Source: Psychrobacter raelei (lineage in GTDB: Bacteria > Pseudomonadota > Gammaproteobacteria > Pseudomonadales > Moraxellaceae). From it: DNA of 64,000 nucleotides. This document shows positions 35,929 through 45,278 of this stretch, piece by piece (positions within the stretch are counted from its first letter, which is position 1; each line of letters begins with the position of its first letter). Location: the NCBI RefSeq assembly GCF_022631235.3, contig NZ_CP093310.2, positions 1,736,001 to 1,800,000 of the forward strand, read 5' to 3'. The notes beneath the pieces were generated by a model. It saw only the letters and a list, made by a program, of their open reading frames with translations, searched no databases and was not told the origin of the DNA. The translations under genes were made by a program, and so were the position numbers.

Positions 35929-36537
35929 CTAGTCATCATTGGCAGGCTTGTTTAGCTTTTTAACATCTTTTATCACAGGCTTAGCTGAGCCATCGACTGT
36001 GGTATTTCTTTTGTAGACATTACCAAAAGGATTGGCGCCTTTAGGACCTGATTGACCACCGAAAGGGTTTGGACCGCCAAATGGATTGCCACCAGCACCG
36101 CCCATACCGCCAAATGGATTTTGTCCACCCATTTGTTTGGCCATCATTTCCATCATTTTTTGTTGGTTATTCATCACATAGTTATTGGCCATGTCTTTTA
36201 GTTTCTTCTGGACTGGTGGTAGTATCACCAATAATGCCAATAAGTCAGATAACAACCCAGGTATCAGCAATAAAATACCGCCGACAGCCATGGCTACCGT
36301 CTTAATAATGGTGTTCTCTGGTGGACGCATTGCAGGGTTCATCATGCCACCTGCCTTCATTTGCTGCGCCATAGGATTAAGGGTCGTCATACCTCGACGA
36401 ATTAGGCTTATGCCAATCACAGCAGCGATGATAAACCAGATAAACACCCACCAGCCGCTAATGAACTGGGCAACCAGATACCACAGTAGCATTTCAATGA
36501 TAAACCATACGATGGCTAAGCCAACTAACTGACCCAT
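35929..36537 (-). CDS. fxsA: FxsA family membrane protein
   Basis: This 202-residue inner-membrane protein has about four helices, and residues such as ISLIRRGMTTL and VAMAVGGILLLIPGLLSDLLAL that are typical of FxsA, known in E. coli for suppressing F-plasmid exclusion of phage T7. The C-terminal 60 residues are a glycine-rich cytoplasmic tail with repeated NPFGG units (about 140-175), then a basic end. AAGGA is 9 bases before the ATG. It is transcribed toward 6S RNA. Confidence 0.88.
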   Translation of the reverse strand: MGQLVGLAIVWFIIEMLLWYLVAQFISGWWVFIWFIIAAVIGISLIRRGMTTLNPMAQQMKAGGMMNPAMRPPENTIIKTVAMAVGGILLLIPGLLSDLLALLVILPPVQKKLKDMANNYVMNNQQKMMEMMAKQMGGQNPFGGMGGAGGNPFGGPNPFGGQSGPKGANPFGNVYKRNTTVDGSAKPVIKDVKKLNKPANDD

Positions 36538-36763
36538 AATGTGTCGTCCTTTTTAAGTTGCTAATAATCTAAGTAATAAAAATTTTAAATGGCGAAAACA
36601 ATCAAAATATAAATTTTGTATAGTGGTTAAGTATATGGGGATGGCTTGCTATACTATCAAATATGAAGCTTGTTTTGTTGCGCTTTAGCACAAAAAATCT
36701 CAAATAAAGTCAACAAGATGAGCGAAGAATAATTTTTATTTTTTGAGGATTAAAAATAATAAT

Positions 36764-37348
36764 ATGGCTATAATCATAGGTATTGACCCCGGCTCAAGAA
36801 TGACCGGATATGGCATTATCCATCAAAAAGGCGATACCCTACGCTATCTTGATGCAGGCACCATTCGCACCGATACTAAGGAGATGCCAGAGCGCTTAAA
36901 GCGAATATTCCAAGGCCTGACCCGCATCACTCAGTACCATTTAAAATACTCAGATGAGCCCATCCACGCCGCAGTTGAACAGGTATTTATGGCCGAAAAC
37001 CCCGACTCTGCCCTAAAACTTGGCCAAGCACGTGGCGCCGCTATTGCCGCCTTGGTCGCCTTGGATTTGGAGGTATCAGAATACACCGCACGTCAGATTA
37101 AGCAGTCGGTATGTGGCTATGGCGCCGCTGATAAGGTACAAGTACAGGAGATGGTGTGCCGTATACTAAAACTTGATGTGACCCCTCAACAAGATGCAGC
37201 AGATGGTCTTGCTTGTGCGATTTGTCATGCTCACTCAAGCCACTCTATGAATAAGCTACTGATGAACAGTACACTACGTGGCCGCGGCACCTCTAAGAAG
37301 AAGGGCCGCTGGCGTTTAACTGAAGAGGATTTAGCAAGCTTGAAATAA
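36764..37348 (+). CDS. ruvC: Holliday junction resolvase RuvC
   Basis: This endonuclease cuts four-way junctions. The ATG at 36764 (194 residues) is preferred over an upstream TTG, since it gives the conserved N-terminus [17 protein letters not shown] with catalytic Asp. Other active-site residues are in [21 protein letters not shown] and the C-terminal [19 protein letters not shown] lies 14 bases upstream, rather far. The C-terminal tail is basic. It stands alone, apart from ruvA and ruvB, and its 3' end is 5 bases from a convergent lipoprotein gene with no terminator between. Confidence 0.95.
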   Translation: MAIIIGIDPGSRMTGYGIIHQKGDTLRYLDAGTIRTDTKEMPERLKRIFQGLTRITQYHLKYSDEPIHAAVEQVFMAENPDSALKLGQARGAAIAALVALDLEVSEYTARQIKQSVCGYGAADKVQVQEMVCRILKLDVTPQQDAADGLACAICHAHSSHSMNKLLMNSTLRGRGTSKKKGRWRLTEEDLASLK

Positions 37349-37353
37349 AACAT

Positions 37354-38187
37354 TTAAGGCGTATCAGCAATGGCGCTCTCCACCACGGCATCTAACACAT
37401 AAACAAACTGTTTGCCCTTAACATCGACAGGATCCACCACAAAGCGCTTGAGACGCAGCACTGTGTTTACGGTGCTGTCATGGGTATAGCCCTCGATATC
37501 ACCCACAAATAGCGACCATGGCCCCTCCCCGGTCTTGATACCTTTATCATCGTAGATAACTGGACGTACTTTTAAGCAAGTTTTGGTGCTGCCATCAGGA
37601 CAGGGCGGCTTATGGTGATCCACACGCCAAAATACAATATCAGGGTGTTGTTTATAGCGCGCTTCTGCCGTTTGAGCACCTTGCCATACTAAGCTGTGGC
37701 CATTGGCTGTGGTCTGAGTCAATAATGGCGCAGCATCTTTTTTATAACTCAACTGACTGCTACCCTGCATGAGCTGTGCCAGTAACCGCTCAGCATCATT
37801 AATCTTGGGCTCACACATCATCTCAGTGCTTGCAACCGTTGTGACCACCAGCACATTGCTATTGAGCGAGTAGCTGCCGCCCATGCGGTTACAACCAACG
37901 CCAAAACTAACCCAGCTATCGCCTGGTGACTGACCAAAGTCCAAGGCGACCTGTTGTTTAATATCATCAAGCACAGTAACAGGATAACCGCTGCCATCTT
38001 TCACACTAATTAGCTGCCAATGATAATAAGACAGATCGGTGTGCTTGAGGGTAGCGACTGCTGTGGTATCTGGCATCACAACTGCTGTGTCCTTGCTATC
38101 TTGACCAGAAAGAAGCGTGCCTTGACAGCTGGTTAAAAGTAACGTACTGCTCAGTAACCCCAAGCTTAGCGCTGGTGTTTTTAACAT
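37354..38187 (-). CDS. META and DUF4377 domain lipoprotein
   Basis: This 277-residue protein has a lipoprotein signal (LTSC, Cys21). A META domain covers about 50-165 (YHWQLISVKDGSG, VSFGVGCNRMGGSY, CEPKINDAERLL). The last 100 residues resemble DUF4377 (CLKVRPVIYDD, WSLFVGDIEGYTH). META lipoproteins include HslJ, linked to heat-inducible envelope functions. AAGGGA lies 6 bases before the ATG. The convergent ruvC stop is 5 bases away. Confidence 0.85.
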   Translation of the reverse strand: MLKTPALSLGLLSSTLLLTSCQGTLLSGQDSKDTAVVMPDTTAVATLKHTDLSYYHWQLISVKDGSGYPVTVLDDIKQQVALDFGQSPGDSWVSFGVGCNRMGGSYSLNSNVLVVTTVASTEMMCEPKINDAERLLAQLMQGSSQLSYKKDAAPLLTQTTANGHSLVWQGAQTAEARYKQHPDIVFWRVDHHKPPCPDGSTKTCLKVRPVIYDDKGIKTGEGPWSLFVGDIEGYTHDSTVNTVLRLKRFVVDPVDVKGKQFVYVLDAVVESAIADTP

Positions 38188-38222
38188 AGTCTATCCCTTG
38201 GATATCGCGACCCTTGAACCAA

Positions 38223-38852
38223 TTATTTTTTTAGCCCAAAGCGCTCATTCATATTTTTGTAAAAACGGGCAATGCCATCACCATGAGCGGTGGGATCGAA
38301 CTTTAACAATCGGCCAAAGTCTAATCCTATATATAACACAATATCTGCATAACTTAGCTGGTTGCCCACCAGATAATCATGCTCGGTTAAGATATTGTCA
38401 AAATAAGGCAAGCTTTTTTCTGCGCGCGCAATAGACTTAGCAGCGAACTCAGGAACTTGATCGACTCGATGTGCTTTTGAGGGATGACTGTGCTGAAAAG
38501 CCAACATGAAGTTATATAGCACTTCAAATTCAGCAGCTCGGCGAATTGAACATACTTGCGCCCGCTGCACCACGTCATTACCCATCACTGAACGCTCACC
38601 GTATACCCTATCCATATACTCACAAATGGCCTGCGAATCATTTAGCACAGTGCCATCTTCTAGTACCAGTACCGGTAGCAGTTTAAGCGGGTTTATCTTG
38701 GCAAACTCTTCAGTCAGATGCTCGCCTTTGGCCATATCAATATCAATTACTTCGATATCATCAATGTCATCGATATCAATGCCTTTGGCTTGTAATAAAA
38801 GTACCACTTTGCGTGGATTTGGCGCTTTACGGGTTAAATATAATTTTTTCAT
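38223..38852 (-). CDS. Glutathione S-transferase family protein
   Basis: This 209-residue protein has an N-terminal thioredoxin-like domain (1-85) and a helical C-terminal domain (95-209). KKLYLTRKAPNPRKV, NPLKLLPVLVLEDG and LNDSQAICEYM are GST motifs (glutathione-binding DSQA). A short acidic insertion of repeated Ile-Asp (IDIDDIDDIEVIDIDM, about residues 30-45) lies where other members have 'VDVVEVDL'; this part comes from a small repetitive DNA tract. The C-terminal half has SYADIVLYIGLDFGRLL. AAGGAG precedes the ATG. Substrate is unknown. Confidence 0.88.
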   Translation of the reverse strand: MKKLYLTRKAPNPRKVVLLLQAKGIDIDDIDDIEVIDIDMAKGEHLTEEFAKINPLKLLPVLVLEDGTVLNDSQAICEYMDRVYGERSVMGNDVVQRAQVCSIRRAAEFEVLYNFMLAFQHSHPSKAHRVDQVPEFAAKSIARAEKSLPYFDNILTEHDYLVGNQLSYADIVLYIGLDFGRLLKFDPTAHGDGIARFYKNMNERFGLKK

Positions 38853-38982
38853 CTCAAACTCCTTTTGAGTGGGGTTACTGCTTAGCTAAGGTGACTAAAT
38901 CTTTGTTAATCATACCAAATTATAGCCAAAACACCATCACCATATTTATTATGCTGCTGGATTTATTTACTAAAAATTCGGC

Positions 38983-39019
38983 TAAAAAAAAGCCCCCACG
39001 GCTTAACGTCATGAGGGCT
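38983..39019 (-). terminator. Terminator after the peroxiredoxin gene
   Basis: AGCCCTCATGACG and CGTGGGGGCT form a stem on the minus strand, followed by eight T residues. It lies 85 bases beyond the peroxiredoxin stop. Confidence 0.8.
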
Positions 39020-39103
39020 ACAAAACTTGTTACATACTTGTACCGACGTTTAAGTGCTTCTATTCACGCTCAGAGGCTCTTTTTAGCACCATAGACGAAC
39101 TGC

Positions 39104-39745
39104 TTATTTGTTTGGCTGTGGCGTCGTACGTAAGTAAGGCTTAATTTCAATAAAGCCTTTTGGATAGTCTTTTTCTGAGATATCTTGGGTTCTAATGCTT
39201 GGTGGGATGATAACGTCATCGCCATCTTTCCAGTCTACAGGCGTGGCCACATTATACGCATCGGTTAACTGTAGCGCGTCAATGGCACGTAAAATCTCAT
39301 CAAAGTTACGGCCCACACTGGCAGGATAAGTTAATACAAGACGTACTTTCTTTTTGGGATCAATAATAAACACACTACGTACTGTGTGAGTGGTTGCTGC
39401 ATTTGGATGAATCATGTCGTATAGCTCAGCAACTTTTTTATCTTCATCGCCAATAATTGGGAAGTTCAATGCGGTGCCTTGAGTCTCACCGATGTCACTG
39501 GCCCACGCTTTATGATCTTCTACATTGTCTACAGAGATACAGATAGGCTTAACACCACGCTTTTGAAACTCACCATTTAACGCAGCAGCACGGCCTAATT
39601 CAGTGGTGCATACTGGCGTAAAGTCAGCAGGATGGGAGAAGAAAACCACCCAGTTATCACCTGCCCAATCATAAAAGTTAATATCACCATCAGTAGTGGG
39701 TGCATTGAAATTTGGTGCATCATCGCCTAGACGTAAATGTGCCAT
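39104..39745 (-). CDS. 1-Cys peroxiredoxin (Prx6 family)
   Basis: This 213-residue cytoplasmic peroxidase reduces hydrogen peroxide and organic hydroperoxides. The peroxidatic cysteine is Cys46 in HPADFTPVCTTELGR. The C-terminal part (TYPASVGRNFDEILRAIDALQ, PVDWKDGDDVIIPPSI) is typical of the Prx6 group, longer than AhpC. No other conserved cysteine is present, so it should be of the 1-Cys type. AAGGA is 8 bases before the ATG. Confidence 0.93.
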   Translation of the reverse strand: MAHLRLGDDAPNFNAPTTDGDINFYDWAGDNWVVFFSHPADFTPVCTTELGRAAALNGEFQKRGVKPICISVDNVEDHKAWASDIGETQGTALNFPIIGDEDKKVAELYDMIHPNAATTHTVRSVFIIDPKKKVRLVLTYPASVGRNFDEILRAIDALQLTDAYNVATPVDWKDGDDVIIPPSIRTQDISEKDYPKGFIEIKPYLRTTPQPNK

Positions 39746-39916
39746 AATCTAAATCCTTATTTATTGTTGGTTGGTTTGCTTCTGCGCCGCAGCGGGCTGT
39801 GCCACTGGACTACTGTGTTTATAGTAGCAAAACAAACCCGCTAAGACTATGCTAGATTGTAAAGCCAATATCGATATCCCATAATTGCAATAAGCCGCTT
39901 CTGCTAATCTTTAGTC

Positions 39917-39963
39917 TTGACCTCCTCCCCTCGCTGAACCGAGGAGATTGCGACAGCTAGACG
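39917..39963 (-). mobile_element. Relict 3' end of a tnpB element
   Basis: These 47 bases align without gaps to 19320-19366, the 3' end of the tnpB element, with 39 identities. The tnpB frame can be read (RLAVAISS against RLVVGIPS) but the stop codon is lost. The hairpin survives with one mismatch. No other part of tnpB is found nearby, so it is a solo end, left by deletion or by movement of an end-only fragment. Confidence 0.8.
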
Positions 39964-39965
39964 AT

Positions 39966-39993
39966 AAAAAAACCCGCCAGCGCACTGACGGGT
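39966..39993 (-). terminator. Terminator after the DUF2057 gene
   Basis: ACCCGTCAG and CTGGCGGGT form a 9-bp stem (one G-T) with a 4-base loop, followed on the minus strand by seven T residues. Confidence 0.85.
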
Positions 39994-40079
39994 AATCTTA
40001 CTCCGTAATCAAACCAATTTTTAGCTGTTTATTAAGCCAAGCTCTTCATGCTCAATACCGCCTCTACTTAGTGATTTGA

Positions 40080-40775
40080 TTATTTTTCAATCCACTGACG
40101 GATTTTTTCACGCTCACTTGGTGTCGCTTGTAACCACAGCTGCATAAAGTTATCTAGCGTATCAGTATTTTGCTGACTGCTGCTAACGGGCGTGCTTATA
40201 GGCGCGATAGCTGCCGAGTTTGAACTGGCTTGAGTGGTAGATGAGCTGTTAACAGCAGCAATGGCTTTTTGGTTTTCAACCTGCGCTGAATCACCACCAC
40301 CAAAAATACTGCTTAAACCTGAAAACAGTCCATTTTGTTGTACTTGAGCTTTCGACTCAGCCAAGACAGTTGAGCCTTTCATAACCGCTAATGTAGGCGC
40401 TTTAGCGTATTTTTTGGCCTCTTCATATTCTTCTGGCTGACCTGGCATGGCCAAACGATAGGTCTGATTGTCTTGCAAATCAGCGGTTACTGTTATATTA
40501 GCCGAGCGTAAGTAATCATGATCATCACCGCGCAAGTTATCATACAGACGTTCGTATTTAGCAGTAATGACATGCTTACCTGGCTGCAACACAAAGGTCT
40601 GCTGTAGTGGCTGAAATATGCTCGTATTGTACTGCTGACCGTTTAATACGGCTACCTTAATATTATCGTCCACTTTTAAAGTCACATCAGCATGAGCCAA
40701 TGTCATTGACCCTATACCTAAAGCAGCCAGTGCAACTAGCGGTTTAACAAAAGCATTACTTCGACAGTCATTCAT
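40080..40775 (-). CDS. DUF2057 family exported protein
   Basis: This 231-residue protein has a signal peptide (about 1-29, LAHA-DVTL). The mature start DVTLKVDDNIKVAVLNGQQ and the segment FVLQPGKHVITAKYERLYDN match the DUF2057 (YccT) family. A Ser/Thr/Asn/Ala-rich linker (about 165-205) joins the C-terminal FMQLWLQATPSEREKIRQWI. Function is unknown. AAGG is present before the ATG. It lies alone on its strand between the IS relict and hda. Confidence 0.85.
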   Translation of the reverse strand: MNDCRSNAFVKPLVALAALGIGSMTLAHADVTLKVDDNIKVAVLNGQQYNTSIFQPLQQTFVLQPGKHVITAKYERLYDNLRGDDHDYLRSANITVTADLQDNQTYRLAMPGQPEEYEEAKKYAKAPTLAVMKGSTVLAESKAQVQQNGLFSGLSSIFGGGDSAQVENQKAIAAVNSSSTTQASSNSAAIAPISTPVSSSQQNTDTLDNFMQLWLQATPSEREKIRQWIEK

Positions 40776-40934
40776 AAAAAGGCCTTAAAGTTTATAATTT
40801 AATAATAGAGGCAATAAGAGAGTCAAGACGGATACAGGGCAATGTTACGCCTTGGCTTTAATGGATGATTTTAACGGCAGCTTAGCCATTATGAAAGCTT
40901 TTATTGTACTAAGCTGTCAATAACCAGTCTAGGC

Positions 40935-41747
40935 TTAAAAATTAAAAGTCATATTGTCGCGGTAAGCGCTGTTTTCTTCAGACTTAGATAAAAAGTCTTC
41001 TTGTGCTTCTTGATGAATATCCTCAAGCTCAGCCATTAAGGTATGCTCATCAATCATAGTAATCGCTTGGCTAATCACAGATTTTGAGACATAAGCACGG
41101 TTTAGATTAGAAAATAGCGGTTGAATTACGTTGAGCACATCGAGCATACCACCGATACGGTGTGGTCCCTCTTCTAATAAATGCTCTGTAATACGTGAAT
41201 CAAACTGCCAGCCCCGCCTGCGCATAATTGACTCAAGCATGGCCTTCCTATCTGCTATATCGTGACCTTCAGGCACTCTAAAGGCCGGAGACTGAATGAG
41301 ACGGGTCAATAAATCAGGCAACTCAAAAGGCAGCTCGGTCGCGGGGGTTTTGGCCGCAAAAATAAGCTGACCACGTCCCTCTCGACTACGATTAATCAAG
41401 TGAAAGATGGCCTCTTGCCACTCACGGCTGTCTTTAATTGCCTCCAAATCATCAATGGCAACCAAATCAAAGCTCTCTAACGAAGCTAATACCGCCACAT
41501 CAGTATGTAGCAGCTCTTTTAAAGACAGACAGATTGCCGACTTATCCATCTCCATATAAGACTCACAAATGGCCGACAATAAATGGGTTTTACCAGTAGC
41601 AGCACTGCCAAAGATATACATCTGCCCGATCAAACCCACATGCATCTGACGCACAGCATCTATTAAAGTCGACCAACCCGGGCCAGCAAAATCACTTAGG
41701 CTAGCATCTTTCCTTACTTCTAGATTTAAACTTAATTGATTTGTCAT
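40935..41747 (-). CDS. hda: DnaA regulatory inactivator Hda
   Basis: This protein of about 270 residues is a DnaA-related AAA+ ATPase that stimulates DnaA-ATP hydrolysis with the beta clamp. The N-terminus MTNQLSLNLEV includes a clamp-binding-like QLSLNL motif, a strong Hda mark. Walker A is GSAATGKTH, Walker B LVAIDDLEAI, and a sensor region with RAEGRG-type residues is FAAKTPATELP. It lacks the DnaA DNA-binding domain but has a C-terminal acidic extension of about 30 residues. The ATG at 41747 is preferred; GTG at 41774 is an alternative with no ribosome site. Confidence 0.92.
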   Translation of the reverse strand: MTNQLSLNLEVRKDASLSDFAGPGWSTLIDAVRQMHVGLIGQMYIFGSAATGKTHLLSAICESYMEMDKSAICLSLKELLHTDVAVLASLESFDLVAIDDLEAIKDSREWQEAIFHLINRSREGRGQLIFAAKTPATELPFELPDLLTRLIQSPAFRVPEGHDIADRKAMLESIMRRRGWQFDSRITEHLLEEGPHRIGGMLDVLNVIQPLFSNLNRAYVSKSVISQAITMIDEHTLMAELEDIHQEAQEDFLSKSEENSAYRDNMTFNF

Positions 41748-41923
41748 CAGGCTAGTATCTCGGCTCGATATCACTTTATAACGCTTATTTATACCACAAT
41801 TTTCTTAACAATAATATGGCATTAGTTGCCAATAAGCCAGTGAAGCGTAACAAACCGCTGATACACACAGCGGCTTGGGATAAAAAACAGCTTGTTAAGT
41901 GAGCTTGAGTGCTCTAAATGGAC

Positions 41924-43024
41924 TTATTTAAACAGCTTATACTGTTTACGACCTTTGTAAAAATCAGTCTGTTTATACGCCTCATAACCATGATGGAATA
42001 ACACATTTAAGATGGCAGAGACTGGCAATGCAATCAGCATACCCACAAAGCCCATTAAACTTGCACCTGCCAATACCGCAAAAATCACCCAAAGCGGTGA
42101 CAGGCCAATTTTATCACCTAACAGCAGCGGCTGTAATACATAACCCTCTACCGCTTGCCCCACCATAAAGGCGCCCGCAATTAGGCCAAGATGCACCCAA
42201 TCCATCCCAAACTGGAATAAGCCGGCGATGATAGCGGCGATAAAGCCAAGCCCAAAACCTAAATAAGGCACAAAGCTTGCGATACCAGCCACCATACCGA
42301 TAATCAGACCCAAATCCAGTCCTATCAGCTGCAGCTGTACAGCATAGACCACACCCAGCAAAATCATAACCAGTAGTTGACCCTTAATAAAGGCCATTAA
42401 CGCATTATCACAATCATGCACGATTTCAATAATTTTAGGGGCACTGGCTTTTGGTAAGGCTTTTTTCCAAGTCTGTAAGCGCTGATTCCAGTTAAATAAG
42501 AAATAAAAGGTCAAAATAGGCACTAAGACCACCAAACCGGTGCTATTAATCACTGCCAGACTTGAATTTAACACCTGCATAAAAAAGGACTGCGCATCCG
42601 CCACATTATAGTTCTTATTTAGGTAATCAAGCGCCGTCTCAGAGACAATATGACTCTCTAACGGCGGCAAATGAAATTGACTGTTGTTATTCACCCACAC
42701 TCGAATATCACTGTTATACCACTCCACAACACGTGGTAAATACTCCCAAGCAGACTGAAGCTGTTCCCACAAAGTCGGCAGCAACCACCATAACAACGCA
42801 CCAAGACCCATAATAATCGCTGTATACACGAAAATAATCGCCAGCCAGCGTGGCATAAAGCGCGCCATACGTGTCACGACAGGGTTAAACAAATAAGCAA
42901 GAATAAACGCACATAAAAACGGCACAATTACCGGAATGAGCAAATACAATAACCCCAAACCAATAACCATTGCCACGACTATAAATAATCGCCTAAAAAA
43001 CGGATCTACTCTTGCAACCTGCAT
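41924..43024 (-). CDS. perM: AI-2E/PerM family membrane protein
   Basis: This protein of about 366 residues has eight predicted helices in the usual AI-2E (UPF0118) pattern: LFIVVAMVIGLGLLYLL, IPVIVPFLCAFILAYLFNP, IFVYTAIIMGLGALLW, VPILTFYFLFN, then a helical group in 215-345. The family motifs LAYLFNPVV and FVPYLGFGLGF are clear. PerM-type members are putative permeases; the name PerM is used since the neighbour hda and purM give the same order as in other gammaproteobacteria. The start at 43024 has AAGAGAAG upstream. Confidence 0.88.
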   Translation of the reverse strand: MQVARVDPFFRRLFIVVAMVIGLGLLYLLIPVIVPFLCAFILAYLFNPVVTRMARFMPRWLAIIFVYTAIIMGLGALLWWLLPTLWEQLQSAWEYLPRVVEWYNSDIRVWVNNNSQFHLPPLESHIVSETALDYLNKNYNVADAQSFFMQVLNSSLAVINSTGLVVLVPILTFYFLFNWNQRLQTWKKALPKASAPKIIEIVHDCDNALMAFIKGQLLVMILLGVVYAVQLQLIGLDLGLIIGMVAGIASFVPYLGFGLGFIAAIIAGLFQFGMDWVHLGLIAGAFMVGQAVEGYVLQPLLLGDKIGLSPLWVIFAVLAGASLMGFVGMLIALPVSAILNVLFHHGYEAYKQTDFYKGRKQYKLFK

Positions 43025-43392
43025 AATTTTTCTTCTCTTAATCAAGGGGCAGCCTAGGGATAACCAACTGGTTAACGCATAACACGTGCAAAAGTATAAT
43101 CACCCCCTACCTGCCGCAACTATTCACGATAAACTTGACTCTATGGCCCAGATACAATGTTAAATTAACTGTATATTAATCTTAAAGCGAGTAATGATTA
43201 ACTAGATTTTGGTCATTTTTTGTTTTTAATCACAATTAGGGGCTGTTAAATTTTGCCAGCCTTGCGTTTTTGCGTATAATGCCACCAGGTAATTGGTATT
43301 TGTCAAAATGCGCTGAGCAGATTGGTTAAACTGGTTATCCTACCTTCATATTTTTTTATTCATACATTCGCTTATTAAGGTCTGCTGCTACC
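43025..43392. other. Divergent region between perM and purM
   Basis: 368 bases without a gene; holds the purM promoter (43253-43280) and probably the perM promoter. No operator was recognised. Confidence 0.6.
43253..43280 (+). promoter_or_regulatory. Sigma-70 promoter for purM-purN
   Basis: TTGCCA (43253-43258) and a perfect TATAAT (43275-43280) are 16 bases apart. The implied transcript has a leader of about 105 bases before the purM ATG. Confidence 0.65.
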
Positions 43393-44484
43393 ATGAGCCA
43401 TCCAAATTCTAATGCATCTGCTAACTCATCCACTCAAGATAAGCCCACTTCACTGAGCTACAAAGACGCTGGTGTAGATATTGATGCAGGTGATGCCCTT
43501 GTACAACGCATTAAATCTGTTGCCAAGTCAACCACTCGCCCAGAAGTTGTCGGCGGTTTGGGTGGTTTTGGCGCACTGTGCCGTATCCCTACAGGCTATA
43601 AGTCACCTTTATTGGTGTCAGGCACAGATGGTGTGGGCACCAAGCTTAAGCTTGCCCTGCAATTAAATCGTCATGACACCATAGGTATCGACTTGGTGGC
43701 CATGTGTGTTAATGACCTATTGGTATGCGGTGCTGAGCCTTTATTCTTCTTAGACTACTATGCCACAGGTAAGCTTGACGTGGACACTGCCGCGTCTGTG
43801 GTAGGCGGTATTGGTGAAGGCTGCAAACAGTCAAACTGTGCACTCATCGGTGGCGAGACGGCTGAAATGCCAGGCATGTATCAAGACGAAGATTACGACT
43901 TGGCCGGTTTTTGTGTTGGCGTGGTAGAAGAGTCTGAGGTAATCACAGGAGATAACGTAGCAGCGGGCGATGTGATGATTGGTATTGCTTCAAGCGGTGC
44001 GCACTCAAATGGCTACTCACTCATTCGTAAAGTCATTGAAGTCAGCGGTGTGGATATCGAAAACACCGATGAGACTTTAGACGGTAAGCCACTGGCTGAC
44101 GCTCTGATGGCACCTACCAAAATCTATGTAAAATCTATCCAAGCACTACAAAAAGCACTGGGTAATAGTAAACTACATGCGATGTCACATATCACTGGTG
44201 GCGGCTTTACAGAGAACTTGCCTCGCGTACTGCCAGAGGCATTAGCCGCAAAAATCGATACTCAAAGCTGGCAGATGCCTGAGCTATTTAACTGGCTACA
44301 ACAACATGGCAATATCGAGCAATCTGAGATGTACCGCACCTTTAACTGCGGCGTAGGCTTCGTGGTCGTCGTACCTGCAGATGTGGCCAATCAAGCCGTT
44401 GATATTTTAAATGACGCTGGCGAGAAAGCCTTTATCTTTGGTGACATCATCGAGCGTACAGATGACGCTGTGGTTTACGCCTAA
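43393..44484 (+). CDS. purM: Phosphoribosylformylglycinamidine cyclo-ligase (AIR synthetase)
   Basis: This 363-residue enzyme closes the imidazole ring in purine synthesis. The family motifs [61 protein letters not shown] and [13 protein letters not shown] are all present. An N-terminal Ser/Asn-rich extension of about 22 residues precedes the core. It is 1 base from purN, giving a coupled operon. Confidence 0.97.
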   Translation: MSHPNSNASANSSTQDKPTSLSYKDAGVDIDAGDALVQRIKSVAKSTTRPEVVGGLGGFGALCRIPTGYKSPLLVSGTDGVGTKLKLALQLNRHDTIGIDLVAMCVNDLLVCGAEPLFFLDYYATGKLDVDTAASVVGGIGEGCKQSNCALIGGETAEMPGMYQDEDYDLAGFCVGVVEESEVITGDNVAAGDVMIGIASSGAHSNGYSLIRKVIEVSGVDIENTDETLDGKPLADALMAPTKIYVKSIQALQKALGNSKLHAMSHITGGGFTENLPRVLPEALAAKIDTQSWQMPELFNWLQQHGNIEQSEMYRTFNCGVGFVVVVPADVANQAVDILNDAGEKAFIFGDIIERTDDAVVYA

Positions 44485-44485
44485 T

Positions 44486-45184
44486 ATGTCGGTATCTACT
44501 GTATCTACCAACCCCTTAAAAGTCGCCGTCTTAGTCTCAGGCAGTGGCAGCAATCTGCAAGTCCTGATTGATGCCATGCAGGCCGGTAGTTTGCCCATCG
44601 AGATTGTCGGTGTCATTAGTAATGTCAAAGACGCTTATGCGGTGACCCGTGCACAGCAAGCGGGGATCGCCACAGCGGTATTCTCACACATTACTGAAGG
44701 TGAGAATGCCGGCAAGCGCATGGGTATTAAAACTTTTGAGCGTCATGCCAGCGCCCAGCTTAACGATTGGCAACCAGACTTAGTGGTACTGGCAGGCTTT
44801 ATGCGTGTGTTAAGCGATGACTTCATTAGTAGCTCGCCTGCTCCTATGATTAATCTACACCCCTCTTTACTACCTAAGTATAAGGGTTTAGATACCCATC
44901 AGCGGGTCTTACAATCAAGCGATGTCCATCATGGATGCAGCGTTCATGTGGTAACGGCTGAATTGGATGCGGGTCAAGTATTGACTCAAGCCATGCTGGC
45001 TGTGGATCACAGTGAGTCAGCTCAAGCGCTACAAGCCCGCGTACAAAAGCTTGAGCATCAAGTCTTGCCTTGGACCATATTACTGATTGCCCATGGGGTG
45101 TTAGACATTAAGGCCATCAATGAGCAAACAGCAGCAACCGCTTATTTGCCTGAACTGCCCTTAAAGCTTTGGCTAGACAGCTAA
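44486..45184 (+). CDS. purN: Phosphoribosylglycinamide formyltransferase
   Basis: The 232-residue enzyme transfers a formyl group from 10-formyl-THF to GAR. The ATG at 44486, one base after the purM stop, is preferred over an upstream frame overlapping purM. Motifs are KVAVLVSGSGSNLQVLIDA, VVLAGFMRVLSDDF, INLHPSLLPKYKG (catalytic Asn and His) and VHVVTAELDAGQVL (Asp). It ends at a palindromic terminator. Confidence 0.95.
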   Translation: MSVSTVSTNPLKVAVLVSGSGSNLQVLIDAMQAGSLPIEIVGVISNVKDAYAVTRAQQAGIATAVFSHITEGENAGKRMGIKTFERHASAQLNDWQPDLVVLAGFMRVLSDDFISSSPAPMINLHPSLLPKYKGLDTHQRVLQSSDVHHGCSVHVVTAELDAGQVLTQAMLAVDHSESAQALQARVQKLEHQVLPWTILLIAHGVLDIKAINEQTAATAYLPELPLKLWLDS

Positions 45185-45203
45185 CTTGCCGCTTCAATAT
45201 AAC

Positions 45204-45239
45204 AACAAAGCCCAAATCTATAGATTTGGGCTTTGTTAT
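45204..45239. terminator. Bidirectional terminator
   Basis: A long perfect palindrome, AACAAAGCCCAAATC with GATTTGGGCTTTGTT around TATA, between convergent purN and the LysE-type gene. The T-run is interrupted by G. Confidence 0.85.
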
Positions 45240-45278
45240 GTCTGCCTATATAAAACTTGTTATGTTAAAGCAGTGCGT

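Larger units (their letters stand above)
39746..40079. other. Gene-free region with a decayed element end
   Basis: 334 bases without a gene. They contain the relict IS605 end at 39917-39963 and, directly after it, the terminator of the DUF2057 gene (39966-39993). Confidence 0.7.
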
